64,000 bases of DNA from Terebella lapidaria (lineage: Eukaryota; Annelida; Polychaeta; Terebellida; Terebellidae). A program made the position numbers and the translations under genes. Of the stretch, positions 23,001 through 34,800 are shown piece by piece. Each line of letters starts with the position of its first letter. Position 1 is the first letter of the stretch. Location: positions 29,798,423 through 29,862,422 of the forward strand of contig OX424566.1 of assembly GCA_949152475.1 (NCBI GenBank). Reading direction: 5' to 3'. The notes below the pieces were generated by a model, which saw only the letters and a list, made by a program, of their open reading frames with translations, had not been told where the DNA came from and searched no databases.

Positions 23001-26000
23001 TTAGCTGTAAATATAAAAATCAGCAAACATGACACCCACTTATAGTAGATCTATTTTGTTCGCTCCAGTACGTGCCGTTCCTGGTGATGAAGGTGCTAGG
23101 GCCGTGGCATGGTATGCCGGGACTATTTATCTCAGGGATTTTCGCCGCTTCGCTCAGGTTTGAGTTAAAATCCAGTTTCTGCATCAGTTTGTATGACGAC
23201 AAACTACGTGTATTCCATATCCTGACGGGGAGGAGTAACTGGTTCTTACTTTTGCAATATTGTTTTAAACTTTCCACACCGGAAAAAAACACACAAACAA
23301 TCATAGGATCTACGCACCTTTTGAAACCTATGCTGGTTGTGTTGTTGGATAAAAATATATATCTCACCCGCTACTAGAGTTATGATTGCAGAATTTTTTT
23401 TCTTTCCACACAGAAAAACAAACACAGACCCACGCAATCATAATCTACGTACCTAGTTGTGTAGTTGGATAAAAATATATCTTTCACCCATTCTAGTTCG
23501 ATAGCCTCGGGTCAGAACGCCTTGGCAGCCACCATCCTGACCGATATAGTCGTTCCTCTACACGAGAAGAGAACTAAAACCGATATGAGCGAGAAACAGA
23601 AGTTCATCATGGCAAAGCTGTTGGGTATGTCAGGCAATAAACCACGAATTTTGGATTTGCAGATATTACTTCATTGCTGTTCAACAACGATTTTCAAAGG
23701 ATCTACAAAACAAAGTATTTATTGCAGAAGAAAATTCGTAAATTTTCCTTGTACAATATATAAACAATTATTATACCATTGTGTATTTCTGGTGATCGTA
23801 ACGACCTCTAGCCGCGGCGGTGGGAGGGTTGGTGTTACTGACAGCCATGTTTATCATGGCGCTGGGCGGGAACCTATTCTCGCTTTTCAACAAGATCTTC
23901 GGGGTGTTTGCTGGGCCTGTGGGAGGCCTCTTCACCATCGGAGTCCTCATCAAGTCCATAACTAGTGTCAAGGTCAGGGCCAGGAATTACCCCGAACTCC
24001 ATGAACCAAAATCATTATTTTAGCTGCTACTGGCAAGGTACATGTATCAAATGAATAGGCCTACACCGAAACGTTTCGGAATTTGGACACTGTATGTCAT
24101 CATTCAGGTACTAAGCACTTGCAAATCTGCATTTAAAGCTGCATGATATAGTGTGATCAAAATAAAGTTAACCAATAATCTCTGATGATCCGAGGATGAT
24201 CCACGCCAGCTCACTAGAATGCCTTTCTCGCACATGTTATCAATATACTATCACCACATTACTATTATTGTAGGCTATTAATAATGAACTTGAAGGCCTG
24301 ATTAATGATCTAATAAAACCAGGCGGTGGTGAGTGGATTCCTCTGTGCCGCGGCCATTACTCTCTGGATAGCCATAGGCAGTGAGATCTACCTCTTCAAG
24401 CCATCCATCCTGCCAATATCAGTGTCTGGATGTCCCCGGCCAGCTCCGGCTAATGTCACAACCCTCGCCCCTTCCATACTGGACCACCTCTTCCGGACCA
24501 CCCCGCGACCGGAGTCCATCCTGGACCACCTGGCGACTGAGCGGACCACCCCGGCACCACTCCCGCCTTCACCATTCACAGAGCTTTCCGGGTGAGATAT
24601 ACATCTATTCTGTTCGTTTAGATTGGGATTTTTTATACAGTAGTCTACATTTTGTGAATCTTTTAAAAACCTGGTTTACATGACTTTTTGCTGGTAGTTC
24701 AACGACGTTTGACGGCATGATGCTGTAAATTGGTCAACATTACTTGCCCAAGAATTTTCTACCAAATCTTAAACGTATCTATAAAACTATAAAAAGTTAG
24801 CAATCTACCCTGCCCAATGTTCTCGCACGACTTTTGGGCATTTCTTTGAATTTTCAATTGTGTGATCAGCAATACATTATGTTTGTTTAGCATGTACCCG
24901 AATATAATATAACTTCCCAAATTCCAGATTCGTGATGGTGTACAACTTAAACCCCGTTTACTACTCATTGTTGGCGTACTCCGTCACAATTCTCGTGTCC
25001 TTTGTGGTTGACAGACTCGTCAGTAAGCATTTAACAATCCACTTCAACAGTATAATGTCCTGATAAAAAAATGTTTCATGCGCTTTCGAGATGTACAATT
25101 GTTACGTATAGGCCTGTATGTATTGAACTATTGACATCTAACTTTGTTCCAGTTTTGGTCGGTTTCAGTATTATATTCATACCCTGATGATGTATGTGAA
25201 GATGGCAAAATTACATGGCGAATGTACGCGGTATGATTAACGATGACAAGCTTAAATGGTGAACACACGTTATGATTGACGATTTTGCAGAATGGTGGGA
25301 TAAACGGAGAGGCAGAAGAGAGGACGGGAAGTCTGCCGACGGCTCAAAATATAGCGTGGTCCAAAACCTTGACAGTCCCGCATGGACCAAGGTAAGAATT
25401 TCGACAGTCCCCCATGGACCAAGGTAAGAATTTCGACAGTACCCCATGGACCAAGGTAAAATGTGAACAGTTCCATATGGACCAAGGTAAAAATGTCGAC
25501 AGTCCCCCATGGACCAAGGTAAGAATTTCGACAGTCCCCCATGGAAAAAAGATAAGAATTTCGACAGCCCCACATGGACCAAGGTAAGAATTACGACAGT
25601 CCCCCATGGACCAAGGTAAGAATTTCGACAGTACCCCATGGACCAAGGTAAAATGTGCACAGTTCCATATGGACCAAGGTAAAAATGTCGACAGTGCCCC
25701 ATGGACCAAGGTAAGAATTTCGACAGTCCCCCATGGAAAAAAGATAAGAATTTCGACAGTACCCCATGGGCCAAGGTAAGAATTTCGACAGTCCCCCATG
25801 GACCAAGGTAAAATGATGACATCCCTACATGGACCAAGGTAACAATGTGGACAGTCACCCATGGACCAATGTAAGAATGAGGACAGTCCCGCATATGGAC
25901 CAAGGTAAGAATTTCGACAGTCCCTATTGACCAAGATAAAACTGACGACAGTCCCCCATGGACCTAGGTAAGAATGTGGACAGTCCCCCATGGACCAAGG

Positions 26001-27581
26001 TAAGAATGTGGACAGTCCCCCGTGGACCTAAGTAAGAATGTGGACAGTCCCCCATGGACCAAGGTAAGAATGTGGACAGTCCCCCATGGACCAAGGTAAG
26101 AATGTGGGCAGCCCCCCATGGACCAAGGTAAGAATGTGGACAGTCCCCCATGGACCTAGGTAAGAATGTCGACAGTCCCCCATGGACCAAGGTAAGAATG
26201 TGGACAGTCACCCATGGATCTAGGTGAGAATGTGGGCAGTCACCCATGGACCAAGGTAAGACTGTGAACAGTCCCCCATGGACCAAGGTAAGAATGTGGA
26301 TAGTACAAGGTAAGAATGTGGACAGTCCCCATGTACCTACGTAAGAATGTCGACAGTCCCCCATGGACCTAGGTAAGAATGTCGACAGTCCCCCATGGAC
26401 CTAGGTAAGAATGTCGACAGTCCCCCATGGACCAAGGTAAGAATGTGGACAGTCACCCATGGATCTAGGTAAGAATGTGGACAGTCACCCATGGACCAAG
26501 GTAAGACTGTGAACAGTCCCCCATGGGCCAAGGTAAGAATGTGGACAGTCCCCCATGGACCAAGGTAAGAATGTGGATAGTACAAGGTAAGAATGTGGAC
26601 AATCCCCACATATCTAGAATCCCACCCGGACATTTACTGTGGACCAATGTAAAATACTGGAGTCTCTCGGGTGCACCAAGGTAAGAAACTGGACAGTCCC
26701 CGTGGACCAACTTCAGAGTGTCCATAGACCCACGTCGAACAAAGTAAGAACATGTGCAAAGAGAGTACATTAACTGGAGAGCAATGCATGGGCCAGGGTC
26801 GGAGTCCAATCAGTCATGTATGTATACCGACGTATAAGAACACTGACATTTCCGCATAGCTCAATAATATATAAGAATCAGCACATCTCAGCATGGAACA
26901 AATGAACACTTACACAGCCCGTAGAGAACAAGATCAAGTAAAGTCCAACATGAACCAAGGGAGAAACCTGGAAAGTCAATGACCTATATGGACCAAGGTC
27001 CGAACCCTCAGAGTCGGACGTAAATCAAGGTACACGTAAAAAACCCTCAAAAGTCTCACATGGACCGAAAGTAGGAACCCGGACAGCATTCATGGACCGA
27101 GGTAATTAAGATCACCAAATTTCCCACATTGACCAAGGTATCATCCTGGGCAGTCCCGCGTGTAGCACGGTGAGAACCGTTATGAAGCTTTTCATGATAT
27201 TCTTTGCAGGTGTGCAAATACCGAATTTTTGGCATTTCCATTTTGTGTTTTTCGTATATTAACCCTGTACATTTAAAACCTATTTTTACATGATTCATGA
27301 AATTATCTCAAATGCTACATTCTGAATGAGAACTACATACATATTAGTCTATAGACATATAAATAGATGCTGTTTAAAGATGTATTTTTCATAAAAATAT
27401 GATTTGAATCCTTGATCATTCTGTTGTCATGCAGGAAGAGAGTTCTCGCCTGTCCAGTATCCCGCCTTCGATGCCGTGTGTATTCACAAAATCTGACGTC
27501 AACACACAGACTTTGGAAAGTGTTCCCCCGCAGGCGAGGCGGGACATACTTTGGATTTACGACCACGAATCCAACCTGTGA
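20013..27581 (+). CDS. SLC5-family sodium/solute symporter, gene A (15 exons, 650 aa, complete)
   Basis: Exons: 20013-20175, 20708-20895, 21086-21151, 21292-21343, 21461-21528, 21716-21870, 22061-22201, 22774-22903, 23069-23157, 23497-23624, 23812-23972, 24323-24591, 24928-25022, 25291-25391, 27435-27581. All are GT-AG, phases agree, total 651 codons. The product is a multi-pass plasma-membrane Na+-coupled transporter of the SMCT/SMVT/NIS branch. Seen are FLMAGRSMSIG in the first loop, DPVEVYYFG, GGMKAVVW at 180-187 (exon 6 start), WSPNPFIRSSFW, SGIFAASL before SIASGQNALAA, and FAGPVGGLFTIG. A Thr/Pro-rich loop (about 480-540) precedes the last membrane segment, and a charged tail ends YDHESNL. 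Length fits the family (about 610-650). Minisatellites lie on the exon 8 acceptor and exon 14 donor. Substrate is unknown; monocarboxylates are one guess. Confidence 0.93.
22350..22790 (+). repeat. 42-bp minisatellite carrying copies of the exon 8 splice acceptor
   Basis: The unit is TATTTCGGTTGTAGCTCGGT then GTACCTATTACCCAGGTGTACC. The last unit contains the genuine exon 8 acceptor (TAG at 22771-22773) and the first coding bases CTCGGTGTACCTG, so the repeat spans an intron-exon junction. About nine earlier copies of GTAGCTC(A/G)GTGTACC lie near 22362, 22446, 22480, 22521, 22563, 22605, 22648, 22689 and 22731. The period is a multiple of three. The two nearest upstream acceptors (exon starts 22690 and 22732) would extend exon 8 in frame by 28 or 14 residues. 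Confidence 0.9.
25371..26640 (+). repeat. 32-bp minisatellite carrying copies of the exon 14 splice donor
   Basis: The unit is GACAGTCCCCCATGGACCAA plus GGTAAGAATGTG. The first unit (25371-25402) holds the last coding bases of exon 14 and its real donor (AAG|GTAAGA after 25391), and about 38 further units follow. Most keep CCAAG|GTAAGA or CTAG|GTAAGA. A six-unit block of about 191 bp is itself repeated near 25390-25750. More diverged copies (AACCAAGGGAG, GGACCAAGGTC, GACCGAGGTAATTAAG) trail to about 27170. Long open frames on the minus strand are by-products of the period. Confidence 0.92.
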
Positions 27582-28395
27582 TACTATGATAAATGATAGG
27601 ATTGTTTTGATAATGCATTATCAATGCTTTATTCATCCACTATGTAGCATCTAATGCCAATGTGATGTGTTATTACAAACGCACCACTCGACAATACATT
27701 GTTTTTTAAATTATATGTATTCTCTATAATAGTTGTATATTAGCTTGTAACTGGTATGGAGTTTTTATATCTTATTTCAAAAGTATTAACTTTTATTCGC
27801 TCACAAATTTTTGAGTGTTACAAATAATTGTGATGGGCAAGTTGCAAAATGACGGTTTACAGCGAATAAAATATCATATAAATTTGCAAAACTTGTTTTA
27901 CTGGGGATCAGCTCACGGATATATGCCTGTTCCCGGATACTATACTTGTAACATCACACAGAAAATAAACCAAACAGTAATGTCAAAACAAGTGGCATAA
28001 ATAAATCGATAAATAGCACAGTGCAGTTTCATAGAGGTCAATGAACATGATTTACTATCAACAAAAAAAACGCATCCTATCTTTAAGGCAAGTGTAACAA
28101 GAAAATGCAGCTAACTGCGGGAGACGACATTAGAGCTCGAGCACACCATCAGCACCACGAGACCTGAATATATCTTACACAACGTTCCCCCCTCGCCCCC
28201 CCCCCCCTCACAAAAAAAGAAAATTGAAACATATCATGTCCCACATGATTCCAATTCATTCCCGTATATTATGATGAAACACATAGGCCTACTTCAATCA
28301 TATTCCTAATGAGTAAACATAAAACGCCTGATAAAATGATATTGAACCTCAATAAAATTGGAAACTATGAGGGATATCTGCATCTAATATCATGA
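26811..28395 (+). repeat. Tandem segmental duplication, copy 1 (contains exon 15 of gene A)
   Basis: The 1.59-kb segment starts at CAGTCATGTATGTATACCGA and includes the diverged tail of the donor minisatellite, exon 15 with its acceptor, the 3' UTR with AATAAA near 27867, a C-rich tract near 28195-28213, and ends ATCATGA. It is repeated head-to-tail immediately downstream at an offset of about 1586 bp, with roughly 1 percent differences by eye. Confidence 0.93.
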
Positions 28396-29978
28396 TCAGT
28401 CATGTATGTATACCGACGTATAAGAACACTGACATTTCCGCATAGCTCAATAATATATAAGAATCAGCACATCTCAGCATGGAACAAATGAACACTTACA
28501 CAGCCCGTAGAGAACAAGATCAAGTAAAGTCCAACATGAACCAAGGGAGAAACCTGGAAAGTCAATGACCTATATGGACCAAGGTCCGAACCCTCAGAGT
28601 CGGACGTAAATCAAGGTACACGTAAAAAAACCTCAAAAGTCTCACATGGACCGAAAGTAGGAACCCGGACAGCATTCATGGACCGAGGTAATTAAGATCA
28701 CCAAATTTCCCACATTGGCCAAGGTATCATCCTGGGCAGTCCCGCGTGTAGCACGGTGAGAACCGTTATGAAGCTTTTCATGATATTCTTTGCAGGTGTG
28801 CAAATACCGAATTTTTGACATTTCCATTTTGTGTTTTTCGTATATTAACCCTGTACATTTAAAACCTATTTTTACATGATTCATGAAATTATCTCAAATG
28901 CTACATTCTGAATGAGAGCTACATACATATTAGTCTATAGACATATAAATAGATGCTGTTTAAAGATGTATTTTTCATAAAAATATGATTTGAATCCTTG
29001 ATCATTCTGTTGTCATGCAGGAAGAGAGTTCTCGCCTGTCCAGTATCCCGCCTTCGATGCCGTGTGTATTCACAAAATCTGACGTCAACACACAGACTTT
29101 GGAAAGTGTTCCCCCGCAGGCGAGGCGGGACATACTTTGGATTTACGACCACGAATCCAACCTGTGATACTATGATAAATGATAGGATTGTTTTGATAAT
29201 GCATTATCAATGCTTTATTCATCCACTATGTAGCATCTAATGCCAATGTGATGTGTTATTACAAACGCACCACTTGACAATACATTGTTTTTTAAATTAT
29301 ATGTATTCTCTATAATAGTTGTATGTTAGCTTGTAACTGGTATGGAGTTTTTATATCTTATTTCAAAAGTAATAACTTTTATTCGCTCACAAATTTTTGA
29401 GTGTTACAAATAATTGTGATGGGCAAGTTGCAAAATGACGGTTTACAGCGAATAAAATATCATATAAATTTGCAAAACTTGTTTTACTGGGGATCAGCTC
29501 ACGGATATACCTGTTCCCGGATACTATACTTGTAACATCACACAGAAAATAAACCAAACAGTAATGTCAAAACAAGTGGCATAAATAAATCGATAAATAG
29601 CACAGTGCAGTTTCATAGAGGTCAATGAACATGATTTACTATCAACAAAAAAACGCATCCTATCTTTAAGGCAAGTGTAACAAGAAAATGCAGCTAACTG
29701 CGGGAGACGACATTAGAGCTCGAGCACACCATCAGCACCACGAGACCTGAATATATCTTACACAACGTTCCCCCCTCGCCCCCCCCCCCTCACAAAAAAA
29801 GAAAATTGAAACATATCATGTCCCACATGATTCCAATTCATTCCCGTATATTATGATGAAACACATAGGCCTACTTCAATCATATTCCTAATGAGTAAAC
29901 ATAAAACGCCTGATAAAATGATATTGAACCTCAATAAAATTGGAAACTATGAGGGATATCTGCATCTAATATCATGAT
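28396..29978 (+). repeat. Tandem segmental duplication, copy 2
   Basis: Near-identical second copy of 26811-28395, with a few substitutions and a small deletion near 29508. It carries an intact second terminal exon and poly(A) signal and ends where copy 1 meets copy 2 (ATCATGA, then unique TATAGATAACAC). Confidence 0.93.
29021..29167 (+). CDS. Duplicate terminal exon of SLC5 gene A
   Basis: It is identical in length (147 nt, 49 codons with TGA) and reading frame to exon 15 at 27435-27581, with the same acceptor TGTCATGCAG. It encodes the same cytosolic tail starting EESSRLSSIPPSMP. It could be spliced to exon 14 as an alternative last exon, giving the same protein but a different 3' UTR copy. 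Use in the cell is not shown by the sequence. Confidence 0.7.
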   Translation, partial: EESSRLSSIPPSMPCVFTKSDVNTQTLESVPPQARRDILWIYDHESNL

Positions 29979-31865
29979 ATAGATAACACATGCATACTGA
30001 GCAAATTAAAAGACCAGTTTCAAATAAAAAGGTTTCGCAACCCAGCATGGAACACCTTGTCATGTGATAAAATATGTCCAATTACGGTGAATGTAGTCGT
30101 GGTACCGCAGACGAATCGTTGTGTTTACTTCATGACGCCAAAGAAGGCCACACGCAAGGTTACATGTACATGCATGCACAAAATGCTGCACAGAAAATTG
30201 TGCGTTCCGAAGTACGCGTCATTGCGGTAAAATTTGCTTTGCATTCTGGGAACGTGAATTTCCATCGGCTCCGCCATTTTGACGTTTTCCAGACGAGCTG
30301 ACCATTTTGCGTAATTTTCTCAAACCTAACACATCGATTTATGCATTATATATCTGTGGAATATTCAAAGCTCGCCATCAAATCGAGAGATTTTATGTCA
30401 AGGACGAAAAAAATCCTCATTAGAAGTAGGTGTACAAAGGTTTACATGCGAAAACGGGCGTCGATAGGTTGGCATGAAACCTCCATAAAAAAGTCAGCAC
30501 ATAGACATGTAGAGAGTTGGGGGCTTCGCCCCCAACGCTCTAATGTCAAAAACACTGTCGTATTACAATGTCGGAGTGGTGTACAAAGTATAACCAGTAT
30601 ACACCGACTATCTTATCACTCCATGAAATACTGCTTATTTACATGCTCGTGGTCATTGATAACACACAGATACACTGTGTGTAGCCTATATAATGTATGT
30701 TCTGCCTTTTGCAAGGGCGGATCCGAGACGGATAGAATGTACGTGCTAATCATTGGAGCGGCGGTTCCAGGAGTGAGAACCGTGACACCTAAAAACAGCG
30801 GGCTCTTGAGGACTCATCTATCATAGACAAGTGAATAAAATGCTGATGTCCATCGCAAAAAATAAATTGTCCAATTTGTGACGAATTTTTGCAAACAATC
30901 AAAATGTTACTCTGTTGTGTGTATAACAAAAATTTTGAAATGTTGAAAATATGTAGGCTGTAATTTATATCACTATCAAGGTTATAGATTTTGACATAAG
31001 AATCAACAACGTACCATTGACACCCCTTGGATCCGCCCCCTCCGTCTTTGACTACCTTTGGTCTGATTAACCAATCATATCAAACGAACACGAGGGATCC
31101 CGTGTTTGTAGTTTTTTGAACGAGTGAACGGCCATATTAACTATACAGGTCAATGGCTCTTGTCCTACCAACGCAACCTTTTCTTGTGAAAAATTTGGAC
31201 CATTGCACGCTGTCACTTAATCATAATGATTGTTTGCCTAGATATAATATATTATGTGGTTGAGTGTTGCTGACAGAAAAAATGTCAAGTGCCTGTAGCT
31301 CGTGGGTATATGAAAAAGACAATACGTTTTCTGCATGTAAACTTCATGCATACCTGGATGAACGGAGAGTCAAGAATAGCTGATTCTGCCAGGGATCTGT
31401 CTGTAAAACGTATTTGTTCGCTTGCGTCTCCATGCCTAAGCCTATTAGCAGAAATACATAAAGAGAGATTAGTAATGGATCCGGATATGTTGGAGCATTG
31501 CTGACTGTAACCACGTGCTTCTGGGTAGGTGACTTCAATGCGTCACCACCGAGTGTAAACGATAGGATGCAATTGATCTAATAAGCAATATATCGGAATT
31601 ACATATCCTTGGCAACAACCTCGGGAACATGGACGGTTGATGTAGCAAACTGCTTCTGGTTGCACGTTGGCGATCGATGCATTTGCGATGAACTACAGAA
31701 TGGAGACGAAGAGATATGGGAATAACGAGGAATTATTTAGGAAGCTATTGGGCGGCAACTTGTGCGTGAAAGGACACATTCCCCCGGGCGAGGAATCCAG
31801 AAGCGAGTTGAGGTTGCGTTCACGATAAACTAACTTTCAGCTACACGTCGGGAACAGTCGAACCC
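29979..31865. other. Intergenic region between SLC5 genes A and B
   Basis: No gene is supported. A strong 5-bp-stem GC hairpin, GGGGGCTTCGCCCCC, lies near 30521-30535, flanked by imperfect complementary GAGAGTTG/CAACGCTC, as in dispersed repeats. A plus frame of 161 codons (30341-30826) has no recognisable motif. The sequence AACTTTCAG near 31840 just before the gene B start may be an acceptor of a 5' UTR exon. Confidence 0.35.
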
Positions 31866-34800
31866 ATGACCATGCAGGGACCAGGCCAGCCCAGTGCCAG
31901 TTTTACCTGGCCTGACTATCTTGTGTTCAGTGTATCTCTGATGTTATCAGTAGGGATTGGCATATTCTTCACCGTGAAGAACCGTACGAATCAGACGAAT
32001 GAAGACTTTCTCATGGCTGGGAGATCCATGTCTATTGGTACGTCAGCTATAATAGATATAAATTCAACATGTACGTGATAATTATTCATGGGAGGGAAAT
32101 AGCTTTAATCCACATAAAACTGTCGATATGTATCATTATCGCTGACGATATCTAACGTGTAAATATTGAACACTGATACATACGGGTATATGACTCAGAA
32201 ACATCCAAACATAATATACATACTGGACCAAGGTGATGACAAATAATATGAAGTGCTATGCTTGGTCCAGCTCTATTAAACACATACATATGACATATTG
32301 AAATGGTCCCTGTGGCTTTTTCACTCGTTGCTTCGCGTTTCCAATAATATACTACTAGTATAAAGGCGGTTACACACCGAAGCCGCGCGACCGTTTACGG
32401 CGACGTCAACGTTTCTCGACGGCCGTGTCAGTTTAGGATCGGTACCGTTTTTTTCTGTACACACCGAGTACTGACGTTTGTTTTTAGCATTTAAGTCATG
32501 TCCGTAAAAAATATGTACGTCCTCCACCTGCAATTTCAATACGCGGTCTATTTAAAGAAATATATGATAAAAAAGGGTGATGAGAATGCCAACAGAGTTA
32601 CAAGAAGACACCAATTTTGGGCTCTGTGCATCCTGATAAATCCTCTGTATCCACTAAACCACCTTGGTGAATATAGGTTGGTACGGGAACTGGAAGAATA
32701 CCCGGACAAATACCCGAACTATTTTCGATTTTTGAAAGAGCAATTTGACAAAGTTTAATGTGATTTTGACATTGTTGGTTATTGTTGACCACAAAATATA
32801 TACCTACATAGGCCTTTTTGCAACCGTGAAGTATTGTACGTTGTTACCGTCTGTCTCGTCATGATGTATGAAATAGAGGCATTTGTGTGGATTTCCATGT
32901 ACAATAAAATGAGGCGTCAAGGTAGCCGTCATTTCTGAGAAAGCATTGTTTTGCCACAAAAATAAGATCCAAGATGGCCGAGTGACCACTTTTGACAGTC
33001 TTACTGTATTCCAGAATAATAATGCAATTATTAGCAAATTACATGGGATTCAGCAATAGCTATGGGAAACCTTAACTTTATTTATACATGACATATAAAA
33101 AAAGAGCAACATTTAATACTATGAAGACTCTAAGTACTTTGGCCATTACCTTTGCTTGACATTGTGCACGCAGTTGAAGTCTAATTCCGCAGCGTAGATA
33201 GGACTAGTTGAAGTCCACAAAGGTCACAATAAACAACCCGTGATCTGGCGGACAGACCAAGCAGTTGTCTCTGCATATATATGGACAATTTATGGAACAT
33301 ATAGCGATATTTTAACCTCTAAATGCATTTTTCACTCATATCATGCGCTGACGTTTCGGACGTAAGGCGTAAAAATTAGAACACTGTTCTATTTTTTAAA
33401 AAGCCGTGCGCTAAAACGGAACCTATGTGCACACTCCCCTTTAGAAAGCTGAGTTCTATCATAGCTTGCGCGTCGCTAAAAAACGGACAGCTCAAAACGG
33501 TTCCGTAAAACGGTCGCGCGGCTTCGGTGTGTAACCGCCTTAAGCCTACATAGCGCAGTGATGTACTAACTATCATACTTTACAACTATACTTTACAAAA
33601 AGACTATTCATACACGCCATGCAGTTCCCGTGACGGCTTCTACCTTTGCCACGCTTGTGTCCTCGATTGGGTTCGTGGCGTTCCCTGTCGAGGTGTATCA
33701 CTTCGGCTTCGGCTATTTCATCTTCGTCCTCGGCATGTGTCTGTGTGTATTCCCGATAGCCGAGGTGTTCATCCCAGTCTTCCACCCGCTGAAACTGATC
33801 AGTGCCTTCGAGGTACGTGCAAAGAGATATTGTATAGTACATGTATAACATATACATGTAAATTAATCGAGTAGATAATTTTCAGATAAAGAGCTATTGT
33901 TCTCGCAGATTATATGATTATATTTAATTGTAAGTTTTATTTGACCAGTAAATCATCTTCATATTTTAATAACATTTCTAGTAACCAAATATGAAATATG
34001 ATTCCATACCACGATTAGTTTTCCCCTAAGGCTGTGTTGTCGACTCTATGTCGTTGAACACATACTCGGTGTTGAAGGGAATAAGGCTTGGTGTACAAGT
34101 ATCTCCGGAAATGCAGGCTTGAGGGGGTAATTCCACTTGTTTAATCAAGAGAATATGTTTGCAAGACTTCTTCTCCATGAAATTTAGCTTGTATGCACAG
34201 AATGCCCTTCATGTGTGACAACTATTCTAGTCACAAGAGCATTGGACTCGATTCCCTGGGAAAACATTCCTATTTGTAGAAATATACAAATATAAAAAAT
34301 ACTATTATGTACATTAATCTGTATTCAGAGTTGACCCGCACAAATACCACAAGATATGAGATGATTTCTTCACTGTCCAGGAACAGTTCTAAGTTTATGC
34401 ATTCGCGTTCGCAGTACCGGAACGACTTCACAATGCTAAAATGTGGAAAATCTTGCATGAGTCATTTTGAGATACATGAAAACAACCCATTCTGACCGAT
34501 ATTTACTTACCATTTCTTGATATTTTCAGGAAAGAAGGTCGATATTATCCGGATTCTCAAACACTAGATAAAAAAAAACGAAGGAGGGAAAAAGCACAGT
34601 CTAAAATAAACTAGTATGCATTCCTACATGTACTGTATGTTGTGTTTCGCAGTTTTTAGAACAAACGTTCAGTCCAGCAGTTCGTAAAGTAGCCTCCATC
34701 ATCCAATCAGTTTTCATGGCAAGTATAAATATACACGTTCATTATTTAATTAGCTCGTTATGAAATCTAAACATTATTATGTCAGAGATATATTCATCAT

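Noticed and set aside
25211-26809. Long minus-strand open frames of 100-230 codons with GDC...LGPWGTV repeats
   Set aside because: They are read-through of the 32-bp minisatellite on the wrong strand of gene A; there is no start context, domain or flanking exon.
30341-30826. Plus-strand 161-codon frame between genes A and B
   Set aside because: Composition and lack of motif or splice context do not support coding; it overlaps a hairpin-bearing repeat.
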